Below, one piece after another: positions 26,474-35,874 of a DNA stretch of 64,000 nucleotides (positions are counted from its first letter, which is position 1; every line of letters starts with the position of its first letter). The stretch is taken from the NCBI GenBank assembly GCA_910579505.1, contig CAJTTZ010000005.1:1-64000 (forward strand). Direction: 5' to 3'. Source of the DNA: an uncultured Lachnospiraceae bacterium (GTDB taxonomy: Bacteria > Bacillota > Clostridia > Lachnospirales > Lachnospiraceae). The notes below the pieces were generated by a model. The model saw only the letters and a list, made by a program, of their open reading frames with translations. It did no database searches and was not told the origin of the DNA. Both the position numbers and the translations under genes were made by a program.

Positions 26474-26600
26474 AATCTGATCCCCACACAGTCCGTCCCG
26501 CCGCCTGCGCGAAACGTTCCTCCTGCCTGTCTCCCTACAACATATGAACAAACTATTCATAATATTACATGAATATTTCTGGAAATTTTTACCTAAACTA

Positions 26601-26695
26601 GAGTGAGAAGTACTTCTAAAGATGTCCCGCCAGAGGACGGCACGCCAAGAAGTACGAAGTCTTACCCACGAGAAAGCCAAAATCGGGCATTCTCC
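26601..26695. repeat. Dispersed hairpin repeat, copy A
   Basis: Read on the minus strand it starts GGAGAATGCCC, like the copies at 49745 and 51114, then gives GACTTCGTACTTCTT, an insert of about 35 bases, and AGAAGTACTTCTCAC. Part of it aligns with copy B with roughly 40 of 48 positions equal by eye. It lies between bofA and the yaaL-like gene. The first hairpin is degenerate here (GGCTTTCTC instead of GGCATTCTCC). Confidence 0.6.
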
Positions 26696-26732
26696 GTGCG
26701 GTATCCACATAACTTGAAAGGATGGTTCCCCT

Positions 26733-27020
26733 ATGAGAATTATGTTTAGACAAAGTCCCTGCGTACCGGAAGAAAGCGAAATTATCGTGGACAGGCAGAA
26801 GATGACGCTGAGAGAGGAACTGCTGCTGGCTAGAAATGCATTGGAAAATGCTTACGCGGGATTTGATAATGCAACGGACCCGGATTTGATTGACTGTTAC
26901 ATCTATGAACTGAACGCTGTTATGAAACGGTATAAGTACCTGCTGCAAAAGGCAGCGGAAAATGATCCGCTGCCCGAAAAAGAACTTGCTGAGGCTTACC
27001 GCCCGTTAACTTTGTCCTGA
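26733..27020 (+). CDS. YaaL-like DUF2508 protein
   Basis: This 95-residue soluble, acidic, mostly helical protein has the family pattern LREELLLARNALENAYAGFDNATDPDLIDCYIYELNAVMKRYKYLL. DUF2508/YaaL has no settled function. In bacilli it sits between recR and bofA, and here it is divergent from bofA, which supports both assignments. AAAGGATGG lies eight bases before the ATG. Confidence 0.8.
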   Translation: MRIMFRQSPCVPEESEIIVDRQKMTLREELLLARNALENAYAGFDNATDPDLIDCYIYELNAVMKRYKYLLQKAAENDPLPEKELAEAYRPLTLS

Positions 27021-27056
27021 TAAAATACCATTACTGCGTTTTACAGTCCCCCACTT

Positions 27057-28556
27057 TTACTGCAGCAGCTGCAGTACCTGTGAAGGCCTCTCGTTCGCCT
27101 GCGCCAGCATGGAAACCGCCGCCTGGGAGATTACCTGCTCCGTGGTGTATGCCGTCATCTCCTCCGCCATATCCACATCCATGATACGGGAATAAGAAGC
27201 CGTCATGTTCTCATCGGTCACCGCCAGGTTGTTGACTGTGTGCTCCAGACGGTTCTGGTATGCGCCGAGTCTGCTCCTTGCGTCCGACACATAAAGGATA
27301 GCTCCTTTGACGGCTTCATTTGCCTTCGCGCATTCCTTTACCGAGTCCTGATTGTACTCCTCCTCCGTGACCTCCCACTCCAGCTTTTTTGAGACCATGG
27401 TGATATCTTCCAGTCCCATCCTGTTTAAGGAGATCGTGGGAATGCGGATCGCAAGCTGCTGTCCTTCGTTGGCGCCGGTCTGGGTGTCCATGGCACCGAT
27501 GCCGGTGGCGTCGACAACGAACCCTGTAATAATAGACGGCACTGAATTAAGCAGCCCCAAACCACTGAATCCTATAGGACCAGCACTTCCCGTCATTCCC
27601 ATTGGCGGTTTGTTCACCACCAATTCCATGGCGAAACCACTATCATTTGTAATAACCAATGTATCGGTCCGCGCCACGTCGTCACTGATAATATCGGAAA
27701 TCACGGCATCCTGTGGAACAGTCACACCGGGAGTCTTTAGCGCAGCAGCAAACCTGGCCTGGGCAATTCCTAAGTCCGGTGATCCGCCTATCACATTATA
27801 TACCACAGAAAAATCACGCATCAAAACATTCGGGCCCTTCTGCCTAAAATCCACCGAACCCGGAAGCGTATCCGGCGCTTCAATCTCCAATACCATCTCA
27901 AAGTCCATTGGGCCTTTCAGCGTAATCTTACGGCCCTGAACCTCCGTCACTTCCACCCCTGTCGGAAAGGCAGCATCTCCCCCTGACCTGAGGGACACTT
28001 GCAGCGAATCCCTGACAATGTTGCCCTCACCGTCAAAGTCCACTTTTAATGTATCAATAGCGTATTTTTTCGGAATCACCTCATCCGAATAATAATCGAC
28101 TCTTGCCTGATGGTTGTTGGTATAACCCCGCAAATCAAACGTGCCATCCAGAAGCGTCTGTCCGTTAAACTGCGTGTCGGAAGCGATTCTTGTGATCTCC
28201 TCCTTAAGTTGTTTTAACTCCTGATCCAGCATCTTTCGGTCTGTGCTGGTAAGCGTGCCTGTCTCGCCCTTGACTGCCAGTTCGTTCATTCTCTGCAGCA
28301 TATCGTGCACTTCCGTCAGCGCACCGTCGGCCGTCTCTATAACAGAGATGCCGTTCTGGGAACTCTGCGTCGCCGTGCCGATTCCCGTAATCTGCATATT
28401 CATTTTTCTGCCGATGGCATAGCCCGAAGGGTTATCCTTCGACGTTGTCACCTTCAAACCGGAAGAAAGACGCTGCAGGGATTTAGATACCTTGCTGTCT
28501 GACGCATTTAATGCATTACTCGCGCGCATTGCCGCCGCATTATAACTGATTTTCAT
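27057..28556 (-). CDS. Flagellin, long form
   Basis: The protein has 499 residues. The N-terminal ~155 residues (MKISYNAAAMRASNALNASD, LQRLSSGLKVTTSKDNPSG) and C-terminal ~135 residues (ENMTASYSRIMDVDMAEEM ... QVLQLLQ) are the conserved coiled-coil D0/D1 parts of flagellins, while about 155-365 form a variable surface domain. The C-terminal motif is followed only by Gln, as usual. The ATG at 28556 has GGAGG just upstream. The ends are almost identical to the second flagellin at 29114-30292. It would be exported by the flagellar type III system with FliS as chaperone. Confidence 0.92.
   Translation of the reverse strand: MKISYNAAAMRASNALNASDSKVSKSLQRLSSGLKVTTSKDNPSGYAIGRKMNMQITGIGTATQSSQNGISVIETADGALTEVHDMLQRMNELAVKGETGTLTSTDRKMLDQELKQLKEEITRIASDTQFNGQTLLDGTFDLRGYTNNHQARVDYYSDEVIPKKYAIDTLKVDFDGEGNIVRDSLQVSLRSGGDAAFPTGVEVTEVQGRKITLKGPMDFEMVLEIEAPDTLPGSVDFRQKGPNVLMRDFSVVYNVIGGSPDLGIAQARFAAALKTPGVTVPQDAVISDIISDDVARTDTLVITNDSGFAMELVVNKPPMGMTGSAGPIGFSGLGLLNSVPSIITGFVVDATGIGAMDTQTGANEGQQLAIRIPTISLNRMGLEDITMVSKKLEWEVTEEEYNQDSVKECAKANEAVKGAILYVSDARSRLGAYQNRLEHTVNNLAVTDENMTASYSRIMDVDMAEEMTAYTTEQVISQAAVSMLAQANERPSQVLQLLQ
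27060..27510. repeat. Flagellin 3' duplicated block, copy 1 (other copy about 29115-29567)
   Basis: These ~450 bases encoding the flagellin C-terminus are nearly identical to 29115-29567, with only scattered single-base differences (for example ctccgtggt against ctctgtggt). Copies in direct orientation about 2 kb apart could recombine and swap or delete the intervening fliS and flagellin middle. Confidence 0.85.
28082..28556. repeat. Flagellin 5' duplicated block, copy 1 (other copy about 29819-30292)
   Basis: These ~475 bases encoding the flagellin N-terminus match 29819-30292 almost exactly. The middle portions of the two genes (about 27520-28080 and 29570-29818) do not match each other and differ in length. 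Confidence 0.85.
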
Positions 28557-28585
28557 TTTTTCCTCCATTTAGAATCATCTTTAAT

Positions 28586-29062
28586 TTATACACAAAATCC
28601 CCTATTGGAAGCAGGATCTGAAGCATTTTCCATGAGATCGTGTCTGCCATAGGTAAGTCCTGCATACACAGTCTGGGCATTTCCCATAACCGGGCCCGTG
28701 ACATCCTGCCCCTCGATCTGCTTATAAGCCTCCAGCAGCCGGGCCAGCACAGGGCGGACATGCGCCAAATTTTCCACGTTACTGTGCAGAGCCGCCTGCG
28801 CCACCTCCCTGTTGATATATAGGTAGAGCTGCAACAGGTTTTGTGCCACCCCATACTCCATGTGCAGGGAATCCATAAGCTCACACATACAGCCCTGAAT
28901 CCTGCGGACGGCGTTCTTAAGCTCTGTCCTGTCGCCTGCGGCCAAAGCCGCCTGTGCCTCATCCACGTAGAGCAGCGCCATCTCATACAGGATGGTAATA
29001 AGCTGTGTCTTATTCGCCTGCGTAATCCGCAAGGTATATTCCTGTTTCAATTCCTTCGTCAT
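28586..29062 (-). CDS. FliS-type flagellin export chaperone
   Basis: This 158-residue all-helical protein has FliS features (YTLRITQANKTQLITILYEMALLYVDEA, then GCMCELMDSLHMEYGVAQNLLQLYLYINREV). FliS binds the C-terminal helix of flagellin to stop polymerisation in the cytoplasm. Its place between two flagellin genes fits. The C-terminal ~30 residues extend beyond a usual FliS. The ribosome-binding site is weak (AAAGG, 12 bases away). Confidence 0.85.
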   Translation of the reverse strand: MTKELKQEYTLRITQANKTQLITILYEMALLYVDEAQAALAAGDRTELKNAVRRIQGCMCELMDSLHMEYGVAQNLLQLYLYINREVAQAALHSNVENLAHVRPVLARLLEAYKQIEGQDVTGPVMGNAQTVYAGLTYGRHDLMENASDPASNRGFCV

Positions 29063-29113
29063 ATTGCGAATCTGCCTTTCGTTTTATTTTCTTCTGGCTT
29101 TGCTTATCCGCGG

Positions 29114-30292
29114 CTACTGCAGCAGCTGCAGTACCTGTGAAGGCCTCTCGTTCGCCTGCGCCAGCATGGAAACCGCCGCCTGGGAGATTACCTGCTCTGT
29201 GGTGTATGCCGTCATCTCCTCCGCCATATCCACATCCATGATACGGGAATAAGAAGCCGTCATGTTCTCATCGGTCACCGCCAGGTTGTTGACCGTGTGC
29301 TCCAGACGGTTCTGGTATGCGCCGAGTCTGCTCCTTGCGTCCGATACATAAAGGATAGCTCCCTTGACGGCTTCATTTGCCTTCGCGCATTCCTTTACCG
29401 AGTCCTGATTGTACTCCTCCTCCGTGACCTCCCACTCCAGCTTTTTTGAGACCATGGTGATATCTTCCAGTCCCATCCTGTCCAGAGAGATCGTGGGAAT
29501 GCGGATCGCAAGCTGCTGTCCTTCGTTGGCGCCGGTCTGGGTGTCCATGGCGCCGATGCCAGTGATATCCAATGTCAACGGTTCCGGCGGTGTTGTCGCT
29601 GACGGCGCAATTACAGTTGCTCCCTTTTCAAACGAGAGAATCATCTCAAATTCCAACGGTCCCTTTAAGGTGATCTTATTCTCCGTCGCTTCAGAAATCT
29701 CTACGCCATCCGGCAAATCTCCCTGCAGCGTCGCCTGTGTAGCATCCTTGTCGATCTTACCTTCCGCGTCATATTTAATCTCTAAATCCGTAATCGTATA
29801 AACCTTAGAAACAACCTCATCCGAATAATAATCTACCTTCACCTGATGGTTGTTGGTATAACCCCGCAAATCAAACGTGCCGTCTAAAAGCGTCTGTCCG
29901 TTAAACTGCGTGTCGGAAGCGATTCTTGTGATCTCCTCCTTAAGCTGTTTTAACTCCTGATCCAGCATCTTACGGTCTGTGCTGGTAAGCGTGCCTGTCT
30001 CGCCCTTGACTGCCAGTTCGTTCATTCTCTGCAGCATATCGTGCACTTCCGTCAGCGCGCCGTCGGCCGTCTCTATAACAGAGATGCCGTTCTGGGAACT
30101 CTGCGTCGCCGTGCCGATTCCCGTAATCTGCATATTCATTTTTCTGCCGATGGCATAGCCCGAAGGGTTATCCTTCGACGTTGTCACCTTCAAGCCGGAA
30201 GAAAGACGCTGCAGGGATTTAGATACCTTGCTGTCTGACGCATTTAATGCATTGCTCGCGCGCATTGCCGCCGCATTATAACTGATCTTCAT
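29114..30292 (-). CDS. Flagellin, short form
   Basis: This 392-residue flagellin has the same N-terminal and C-terminal domains as its neighbour but a variable middle of only about 100 residues (about 155-255). That middle shares just short phrases such as ITLKGP-E-FEM with the long form. AGGAGGAAATAGA precedes the ATG. It directly follows the DUF6240 gene (15 bases), so it is probably co-transcribed with it, fliS and the second flagellin. Confidence 0.92.
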   Translation of the reverse strand: MKISYNAAAMRASNALNASDSKVSKSLQRLSSGLKVTTSKDNPSGYAIGRKMNMQITGIGTATQSSQNGISVIETADGALTEVHDMLQRMNELAVKGETGTLTSTDRKMLDQELKQLKEEITRIASDTQFNGQTLLDGTFDLRGYTNNHQVKVDYYSDEVVSKVYTITDLEIKYDAEGKIDKDATQATLQGDLPDGVEISEATENKITLKGPLEFEMILSFEKGATVIAPSATTPPEPLTLDITGIGAMDTQTGANEGQQLAIRIPTISLDRMGLEDITMVSKKLEWEVTEEEYNQDSVKECAKANEAVKGAILYVSDARSRLGAYQNRLEHTVNNLAVTDENMTASYSRIMDVDMAEEMTAYTTEQVISQAAVSMLAQANERPSQVLQLLQ

Positions 30293-30307
30293 TCTATTTC
30301 CTCCTTA

Positions 30308-33300
30308 TTATGCCGTCAAAGTCGTGATAAACGCTTTTGCAATTCCGTAAAGCTCCGCCGTCTGCTGCCCTTCGCCGCCATTTACATCTTCTTCTTTGTA
30401 ATCCTCGCTGTTGACTTCTCTGCCCTGTAAGATAACCAGACTGCCCGGCCCTGCGCTATGCCCGTTTTCTCCCGGAGCTTCCAGCGCCCTTTCCATTTCT
30501 TCCTGTCTGCCCCGCAGCCAGGCCGTTCCCTCACTGCTCTCACAGGCAATATAGCCGGACACCCGCCCTTCCCTGACGGAAAACTTAGCGGTGATCTGTC
30601 CAAACTCTTCTGTCTGCACCGATACGTTTACTTTCCCCGTTCCTGTTCCGTGCAGAACCTTTAAGTTGATTGCCGTCAGCTCGCCGTTGATCTCCACGGG
30701 AATCTGGTAATTTTCTTCCCGTGAAAGACTCCCTGCAAGCGCAAGCTGCTTCTTACAGCTCTGTAAAGTGCGAAGGTCGAGGAAATCTTCCGGCGTCTCC
30801 GCCGCCTCATCCAGCACCGCGGAAAAAGTTTCCTGCATCTCCTCGTATGCTTTCTGCGCGCTCTCTTTATCCGTCAGGCTCTCTACCAGCGTCTCCGCCT
30901 TCTGCTTTCCTTCCGAAACGCCTTTGCCCTCTTCTAAATCCCGCAGTTTCCGATACAGCGCGCCGGGTTTTTTCCGAAGCGCCGAAGCCGCCTCCAGATT
31001 ATTGGCCGTCACAGGCTGTCTGTATGCCACAAGCTCTCTCACCACAGTCTCTTCCACATTCTCAAGCCCGCGATAGGACTGTATCTGCTCCTGCATATAT
31101 GCCTGTTCCAAAGATGCATCCGCTGTCTGCTGCCGTAGCGCATCCGCAAACTCTTCCATGGTCGTATCCGCTGTAAGCGAAGTCTCCGCAATCATTTCCG
31201 GTTCCAGACCGTCCGCAATCTGTCCTGCAAGCATATGATAATAGCTTTCCGCCTGTTCCGAATCCTGCTGCCTCTGACCGCTTTCCCGGCCGCCTGACTC
31301 TGCGCTCTCCTGCCCCAGATTCGGGAACCCGCTCAAAATCTGATCAGTGATGGACTTATTTTTCGCCATGGCATCCACGCCGTCAAAACCGTCGTCCACC
31401 TTGTAATCCATTCCCTGTTTTCTCGTGCTGCGCATTGCCGTCAGGAGATTGCTGAAAGAAACCTGGGCCCCTTCCTTAAGGAGGCTGCCAACCGCCGCGT
31501 CATCCGACTTTTCAAGCTGACGGAACATGCGGTAAATCCCAATATAAGCCTCTCGCTCCTGCTCGCTAACCGCATGGTTCTTTTCTAATTTATACAAAAA
31601 TTTACTGAATTTTTCTTCTTTCGCCGCATCATCCGCGCCGCTCTCGTCCAGATAATGGTTCAGCTCCTCCATAGACATGGTCAGGGGATTCTTCCCGTCC
31701 CGGATCGCCTGTAAGGTCGCCGCCGGAGTCATTCTGCGAATGGTCTGCTGCAGTTCCATGTCATATTTCTTTACCGCATCCATATTGTCATGGGTGATAT
31801 CCATACTGTTGTAACCCAATATCCGCACTGCCCTGCGATTCTCTTCGTTCGTCTCAAGGCCCATATCTTCCAAAATATCATCCACATTACGGAACGCCTT
31901 GCGGATGGAATCTCCCATATCCGCCCTGGGAGCGGTCATCAGCGTCTCATAGGACTCTCTCGCTGCCTCGTAGGCATTCTTAAGCGCCGTACCATTCTTA
32001 TGTACACTGTCAAGCGTAAATGCTTCCGTACCGTCCACATACTGTACAAGCACCGCCGCCGGCAGATATGGTATTTCTGATACTTTTGTCTGTACTTCCT
32101 CGTAAAGCGCCGCTTTCCCGGCTGCCGCCGCCGCGTCGGACTCTCCGAAAAGTTTCTGGTTATACTCCTGCTCCAGCTTCCTTAAAGCCTCGACCAGCGC
32201 TTCCAGCTCTGTCGTATCTATGGAATAGCCACGGGCAATCAACTGCCGATTCGCCTCAATGGTCATCATCAGCCTTGCTTCTTCAAGCTGGCGTCTCTGG
32301 GTTACAGCCGCCGGAATTTCCTGCGTCACGCCGCCTGCATCTATTCTCTCCTGCGCTTTCGTCAGATTCCGCAGATTTACCCGCTTTTCTTCCGCCACCG
32401 TCAGGTCAACCGCTTCATCGCTGATCCTTCCATAGCCCTCCGCATAATCAGCCGCCTGCTCCATACTGCTCCTGCCATCGGCAAGATTTGCATCCCCGGG
32501 CTTTTTTCCATCGGCAATCGCCGCCGCTGCCGCCGCAAGAACCTTTTCCCTGTCCCAAGGCTGCTTCGCCTGCCCAATCTCATAAAGCTTCTTCATTGTC
32601 TCCGATGTCAGCGGCACACCCACGCCGATCAGCCACTGGGCGCTCTCCACATTTTCATCTGTAATCTCAAGCCCTGCTTCTTCCAGCACACGCTCAATCT
32701 GAGGGCGGAGCTGCTCCCAGTTATAGTCCTCCGCCTTCTTCGCGTAATAGCCCGTGCCGTCCGCAGCGTAATAGCCGTGCGCCTGTCTCCTGCTGTCGGA
32801 CACGGCGCTGTGACCAGCCAGATAGAGATTGTCAATGGTAGGTTCCATCTGGTTCTCCACCATGTACTTTACCGTGCCTTCGCCGATTTGAGCCGTCTGC
32901 ATGGCTCTTTCAAACGCATCCTTCACCGCACGCACATTTTCCTCTGTAAGCGGAATATCATGAGCCTGAAATTGTGCGGCAAGCTCCTGCGCAAATGTCT
33001 GACTCCCTGTAATCTGTGCAAGGGTGTCCGCATCCAGATCGTCGGTGTAACCTACAACCTCTGTACCGCCTTTTATAAGCGCTGCCTTAATCGTATCGAC
33101 AATGGTGACAACTTCTTCAATTTCCATATCGCCGGGATGATACCCTTCCTGCTGTAAGCGGGAAAAATCTTCCCCGGACATAGTATTAGACATCACTGTC
33201 ATAAAGTCTGTCTGCGTAGCAACGTCAATCGCCCCCGCATCCTGCATAACCTCTTCTGCGGTCTTTCCGTGACCCCCGTAAGCGTTGTTATCCATAACTG

Positions 33301-33424
33301 TGCCAGAAATGTCTAATGCGTAATCACCCGCACGCTCCGTCCTGGTCGTCCGGGTTTCCCGATATGCAGTTGTCGCCCTGTCTACATTTTGATTTGTGTT
33401 ACTGTGGTCAAACGTAATCTTCAT
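30308..33424 (-). CDS. DUF6240 protein linked to flagellin genes
   Basis: This 1038-residue hydrophilic protein without signal peptide or membrane segment matches the DUF6240 type found near clostridial flagellar genes. It has repeated helical units whose anchor phrase recurs: LTEENVRAVKDAF, ITDENVESAQWLIG, TNEENRRAVRILG and ITHDNMDAVKKYD. A C-terminal part (INLKVLHGTGTGKVNVSVQTEEFGQITAKFSVREGRVSG) recalls the C-terminal domain of the hook-length protein FliK. GAGGAAG lies before the ATG. A role in flagellar length control or assembly is an inference from this likeness and from its place ahead of the flagellins. Confidence 0.7.
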   Translation of the reverse strand: MKITFDHSNTNQNVDRATTAYRETRTTRTERAGDYALDISGTVMDNNAYGGHGKTAEEVMQDAGAIDVATQTDFMTVMSNTMSGEDFSRLQQEGYHPGDMEIEEVVTIVDTIKAALIKGGTEVVGYTDDLDADTLAQITGSQTFAQELAAQFQAHDIPLTEENVRAVKDAFERAMQTAQIGEGTVKYMVENQMEPTIDNLYLAGHSAVSDSRRQAHGYYAADGTGYYAKKAEDYNWEQLRPQIERVLEEAGLEITDENVESAQWLIGVGVPLTSETMKKLYEIGQAKQPWDREKVLAAAAAAIADGKKPGDANLADGRSSMEQAADYAEGYGRISDEAVDLTVAEEKRVNLRNLTKAQERIDAGGVTQEIPAAVTQRRQLEEARLMMTIEANRQLIARGYSIDTTELEALVEALRKLEQEYNQKLFGESDAAAAAGKAALYEEVQTKVSEIPYLPAAVLVQYVDGTEAFTLDSVHKNGTALKNAYEAARESYETLMTAPRADMGDSIRKAFRNVDDILEDMGLETNEENRRAVRILGYNSMDITHDNMDAVKKYDMELQQTIRRMTPAATLQAIRDGKNPLTMSMEELNHYLDESGADDAAKEEKFSKFLYKLEKNHAVSEQEREAYIGIYRMFRQLEKSDDAAVGSLLKEGAQVSFSNLLTAMRSTRKQGMDYKVDDGFDGVDAMAKNKSITDQILSGFPNLGQESAESGGRESGQRQQDSEQAESYYHMLAGQIADGLEPEMIAETSLTADTTMEEFADALRQQTADASLEQAYMQEQIQSYRGLENVEETVVRELVAYRQPVTANNLEAASALRKKPGALYRKLRDLEEGKGVSEGKQKAETLVESLTDKESAQKAYEEMQETFSAVLDEAAETPEDFLDLRTLQSCKKQLALAGSLSREENYQIPVEINGELTAINLKVLHGTGTGKVNVSVQTEEFGQITAKFSVREGRVSGYIACESSEGTAWLRGRQEEMERALEAPGENGHSAGPGSLVILQGREVNSEDYKEEDVNGGEGQQTAELYGIAKAFITTLTA

Positions 33425-33821
33425 AAGTCTTCCTCATACTCATACAAAATGTAGTGTACTCTTTTTTTATTAATACAAAAAAGGGCGAATGATTTCTCAT
33501 TCACCCTTTATTTCGGCACGGTTCGGCGGTTTCTTAACCTTTTGGGGCATTTTCTGCGCGTATCACAGGTACTCTTTTAAAATAATTAAATGCAGGAGAA
33601 ATCTCACCCAAAAGCATTTTGAACGTTTTTTCGTTTATTTATACTTTGATATGCTATTGACACCGCCGCCTCCCTCTGCTACACTTTATCTAACATATTT
33701 GAAATTTCTTTTTTTGCAGGAAGCTATTCCGGCTTCACTTTTACAATCTCCATACACAAAACAAAATATGGCCGCCTGCAAAGTTGAAAAATTTTTGTTA
33801 CATATTGGAGGAAAGCATATA
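33425..33821. other. Gap between DUF6240 and the methyltransferase gene
   Basis: This is 397 bases, AT-rich. It holds the minus-strand terminator at 33475-33509. The rest is the leader of the restriction-modification island: the methyltransferase frame is open here from 33489, but the codons before 33822 give no recognisable protein and no ribosome-binding site. Confidence 0.5.
33475..33509 (-). terminator. Strong minus-strand intrinsic terminator
   Basis: On the minus strand AAAGGGTGAATGA and TCATTCGCCCTTT pair around a GAAA loop (one mismatch), followed by TTTTTT. The next gene to the right on the minus strand is glgB, almost 3 kb away beyond the plus-strand restriction-modification island, so the terminator has no adjacent gene to serve. 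It may work in both directions (TTTATTTC follows on the plus strand). Confidence 0.75.
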
Positions 33822-35006
33822 ATGGCATTCACGCACATTGACTGTTTCAGTGGGCCCGGGGGAATCTGCACGGGACTGCACGCCGCCGGATTTGATACAA
33901 AAGTGGCCATCGAATATATTAAAAGCTGTGTAGATACATACTCGGCTAACCACCCGTCGGTACATGTAATTCACTCTGATATAAGAAATGTTACCGCCGA
34001 ACAGATTTTGCCTTACATCCCCGAAGACGGAATTGATTTGGTTACCTCAGGTATGCCCTGTGAAACCTTTTCTACTGCCGGAAATACCTCCCGCTCTTTT
34101 TATGATGACAGGCAGTTCCTTTTCCGGGAGGGAATCCGCATCGCCCGGATTGCCAACGCAAAAATGATCCTGTTTGAGAATGTACCCGCCATCACAACCA
34201 AAAAAGTAGAAAAAAATTCGAACAAGCTTATAGTAGATTTGTTAAAGGATGAGCTGGAAGAATCTGGTTATACAAATTATAAAGAGTTTGTCCTAAATGC
34301 CGTTGATTATGGAGTACCCCAGAAAAGAAATCGTTTTTTTATTCTTGCTACTAAAGATAAAAATCTGAAGCTGTCTTCTCCAGAAGCTACCTGTGATAAA
34401 CCCGTTACCGTAAAAGAAGCATTTTGCGGGCTCCCAAATGTTGTGCCAAACTCTGATACAGAAAATAAAATTTATACACGGGCACAGTCAGATTATGCAA
34501 ATCGGATGCGGGATAATGCATTCTGGAAAATAGGTTCTGGGACAGTCACTGAACTTACTTACCATAAGCCAATGAGACACCGAAGCTGTACATTGGAGAG
34601 ATTTTCTTTATTAAGACCGGGTGAAAGCTTAAAAGATTTATTTGAGCGTTATGTTGGACCAGAGCGGGAAAAGCTGCAGGAAAGACGTGTATTGCCAAAG
34701 AAGATGTTTATTAAGCGCAATTACCGTCTAAAATCCAACGAGCCTTCCCCTACAGTAACAAGCCATTGTCTGGATGAATTTGTCCACCCAAAATATGACA
34801 GGGCACTTACGGTTAGAGAATGTGCCAGACTGCAGTCCTTCCCTGATGCTTATAATTTTTTGGGAGGACCATATCTTGTCCCCCACATTGACCGCGAAGT
34901 GCAGGACAAGTATGAACAGATCGGCGATGCAGTTCCTCCACTTTTGGCTTTCGCCTGGGGAACAGAACTGAACAAACTTTTAAAGGAGTATAATAATGAA
35001 ATATAG
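33822..35006 (+). CDS. DNA (cytosine-5) methyltransferase
   Basis: This 394-residue C5 methyltransferase shows motif I THIDCFSGPGGICTGLHAAGF and the catalytic Cys80 in SGMPCETFS (PC motif IV). Also present are ENVPAI (motif VI) and RNRFFILA (motif VIII), then the target-recognition region, ALTVRECARLQSFPD (IX) and QIGDAVPPLLA (X). The ATG at 33822 follows GGAGGAAA. It should protect host DNA from the endonuclease encoded immediately downstream, whose gene overlaps it by eleven bases. The recognition site is probably CCGG-centred, by inference from the nuclease. Confidence 0.93.
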   Translation: MAFTHIDCFSGPGGICTGLHAAGFDTKVAIEYIKSCVDTYSANHPSVHVIHSDIRNVTAEQILPYIPEDGIDLVTSGMPCETFSTAGNTSRSFYDDRQFLFREGIRIARIANAKMILFENVPAITTKKVEKNSNKLIVDLLKDELEESGYTNYKEFVLNAVDYGVPQKRNRFFILATKDKNLKLSSPEATCDKPVTVKEAFCGLPNVVPNSDTENKIYTRAQSDYANRMRDNAFWKIGSGTVTELTYHKPMRHRSCTLERFSLLRPGESLKDLFERYVGPEREKLQERRVLPKKMFIKRNYRLKSNEPSPTVTSHCLDEFVHPKYDRALTVRECARLQSFPDAYNFLGGPYLVPHIDREVQDKYEQIGDAVPPLLAFAWGTELNKLLKEYNNEI

Positions 35007-35862
35007 TTCAGATTACTTAGCCTTTTGCAAGAGCACTTATACAAAAACTTGGAATGAAGCATATTTTATAGAGAGTCAAGGGAAAAATTCCCAATCTGCA
35101 AAACTGGCTGCCCAGAGAAAAGCAATTGATACAACACTCGTTGAATCTCTGCTACATTATGCGGACACTGTTTCTGAAGACGAAATCTGGAAAAATATAG
35201 CTTTAGTCCACAAGCTTCATGTAGCTAATTTATCAGATTTTGATATCTCAGAGGCTGAACAGGCAAATGTCCTTGAACGTTGTCTTTCCGCTCACCAAAG
35301 TTGGATAAAATCAAGCGGTCATTCTTTTGAACGCTATATTGCCAGTATTGACAATAACGAACTGCAAAATAATGAAATCAGGTTTATTTTACAGTCTGAA
35401 CTGACAAAAATGATTAAAGAGGGCTCCCTTACAAATACTTCTGACGATATTAAAGGTCTTAATTCCTGGGGAAAAGACTTTGACTTATATGCAATACAGT
35501 CGATACATGGAGATATTCACGTTTTTGGATGTATTCAGTCCAAAACAAGTATACGTGACAGAGTTGGACGAGACGTAAATTTTTCCAGAAATGCCATGGA
35601 GGGATTATTCTGGTCCGCAGCAGTAACATTAGACGGTTCTTTCCTGAATATGGACGAATTTAGGCACATGGTTAATGGCGGCGGCTCATACCCCATCAAC
35701 GGATGGCATGGCATGTATGCTATGGCCGGTATTTCCGAAAGCAGCGGCAGGATATATAAAGTCAACGATACACTCGATTTACTCGTAACGCACGCCATTA
35801 AAGCCGCTAAACAGTTTATTGCCGACAGACGAATGCTGACAGCTTCCTGGAAAGCAGAATAG
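34996..35862 (+). CDS. Type II restriction endonuclease, BsaWI/CCGG-family-like
   Basis: The protein has 288 residues. A PD-(D/E)XK-type core is visible: Glu112 in HSFERYIAS, Asp163 in KDFDLYAIQ, and Lys183 in QSKTSIRDRVGRD. That last stretch also holds Arg187-Asp188-Arg189, the R-(D/E)-R motif that reads CCGG in the Bse634I/NgoMIV/BsaWI group. The start has AAAGGAG eight bases upstream and overlaps the methyltransferase end, so the two are coupled. The family call is from motif memory; the exact site (for example WCCGGW) is unproven. Confidence 0.75.
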   Translation: MKYSSDYLAFCKSTYTKTWNEAYFIESQGKNSQSAKLAAQRKAIDTTLVESLLHYADTVSEDEIWKNIALVHKLHVANLSDFDISEAEQANVLERCLSAHQSWIKSSGHSFERYIASIDNNELQNNEIRFILQSELTKMIKEGSLTNTSDDIKGLNSWGKDFDLYAIQSIHGDIHVFGCIQSKTSIRDRVGRDVNFSRNAMEGLFWSAAVTLDGSFLNMDEFRHMVNGGGSYPINGWHGMYAMAGISESSGRIYKVNDTLDLLVTHAIKAAKQFIADRRMLTASWKAE

Positions 35863-35874
35863 GGGATGTCATAA

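Noticed and set aside
33489..33821. Upstream extension of the methyltransferase frame (111 codons)
   Set aside because: No methyltransferase motif, hydrophobic random-looking sequence, overlaps a terminator hairpin; motif I starts right after the ATG at 33822.
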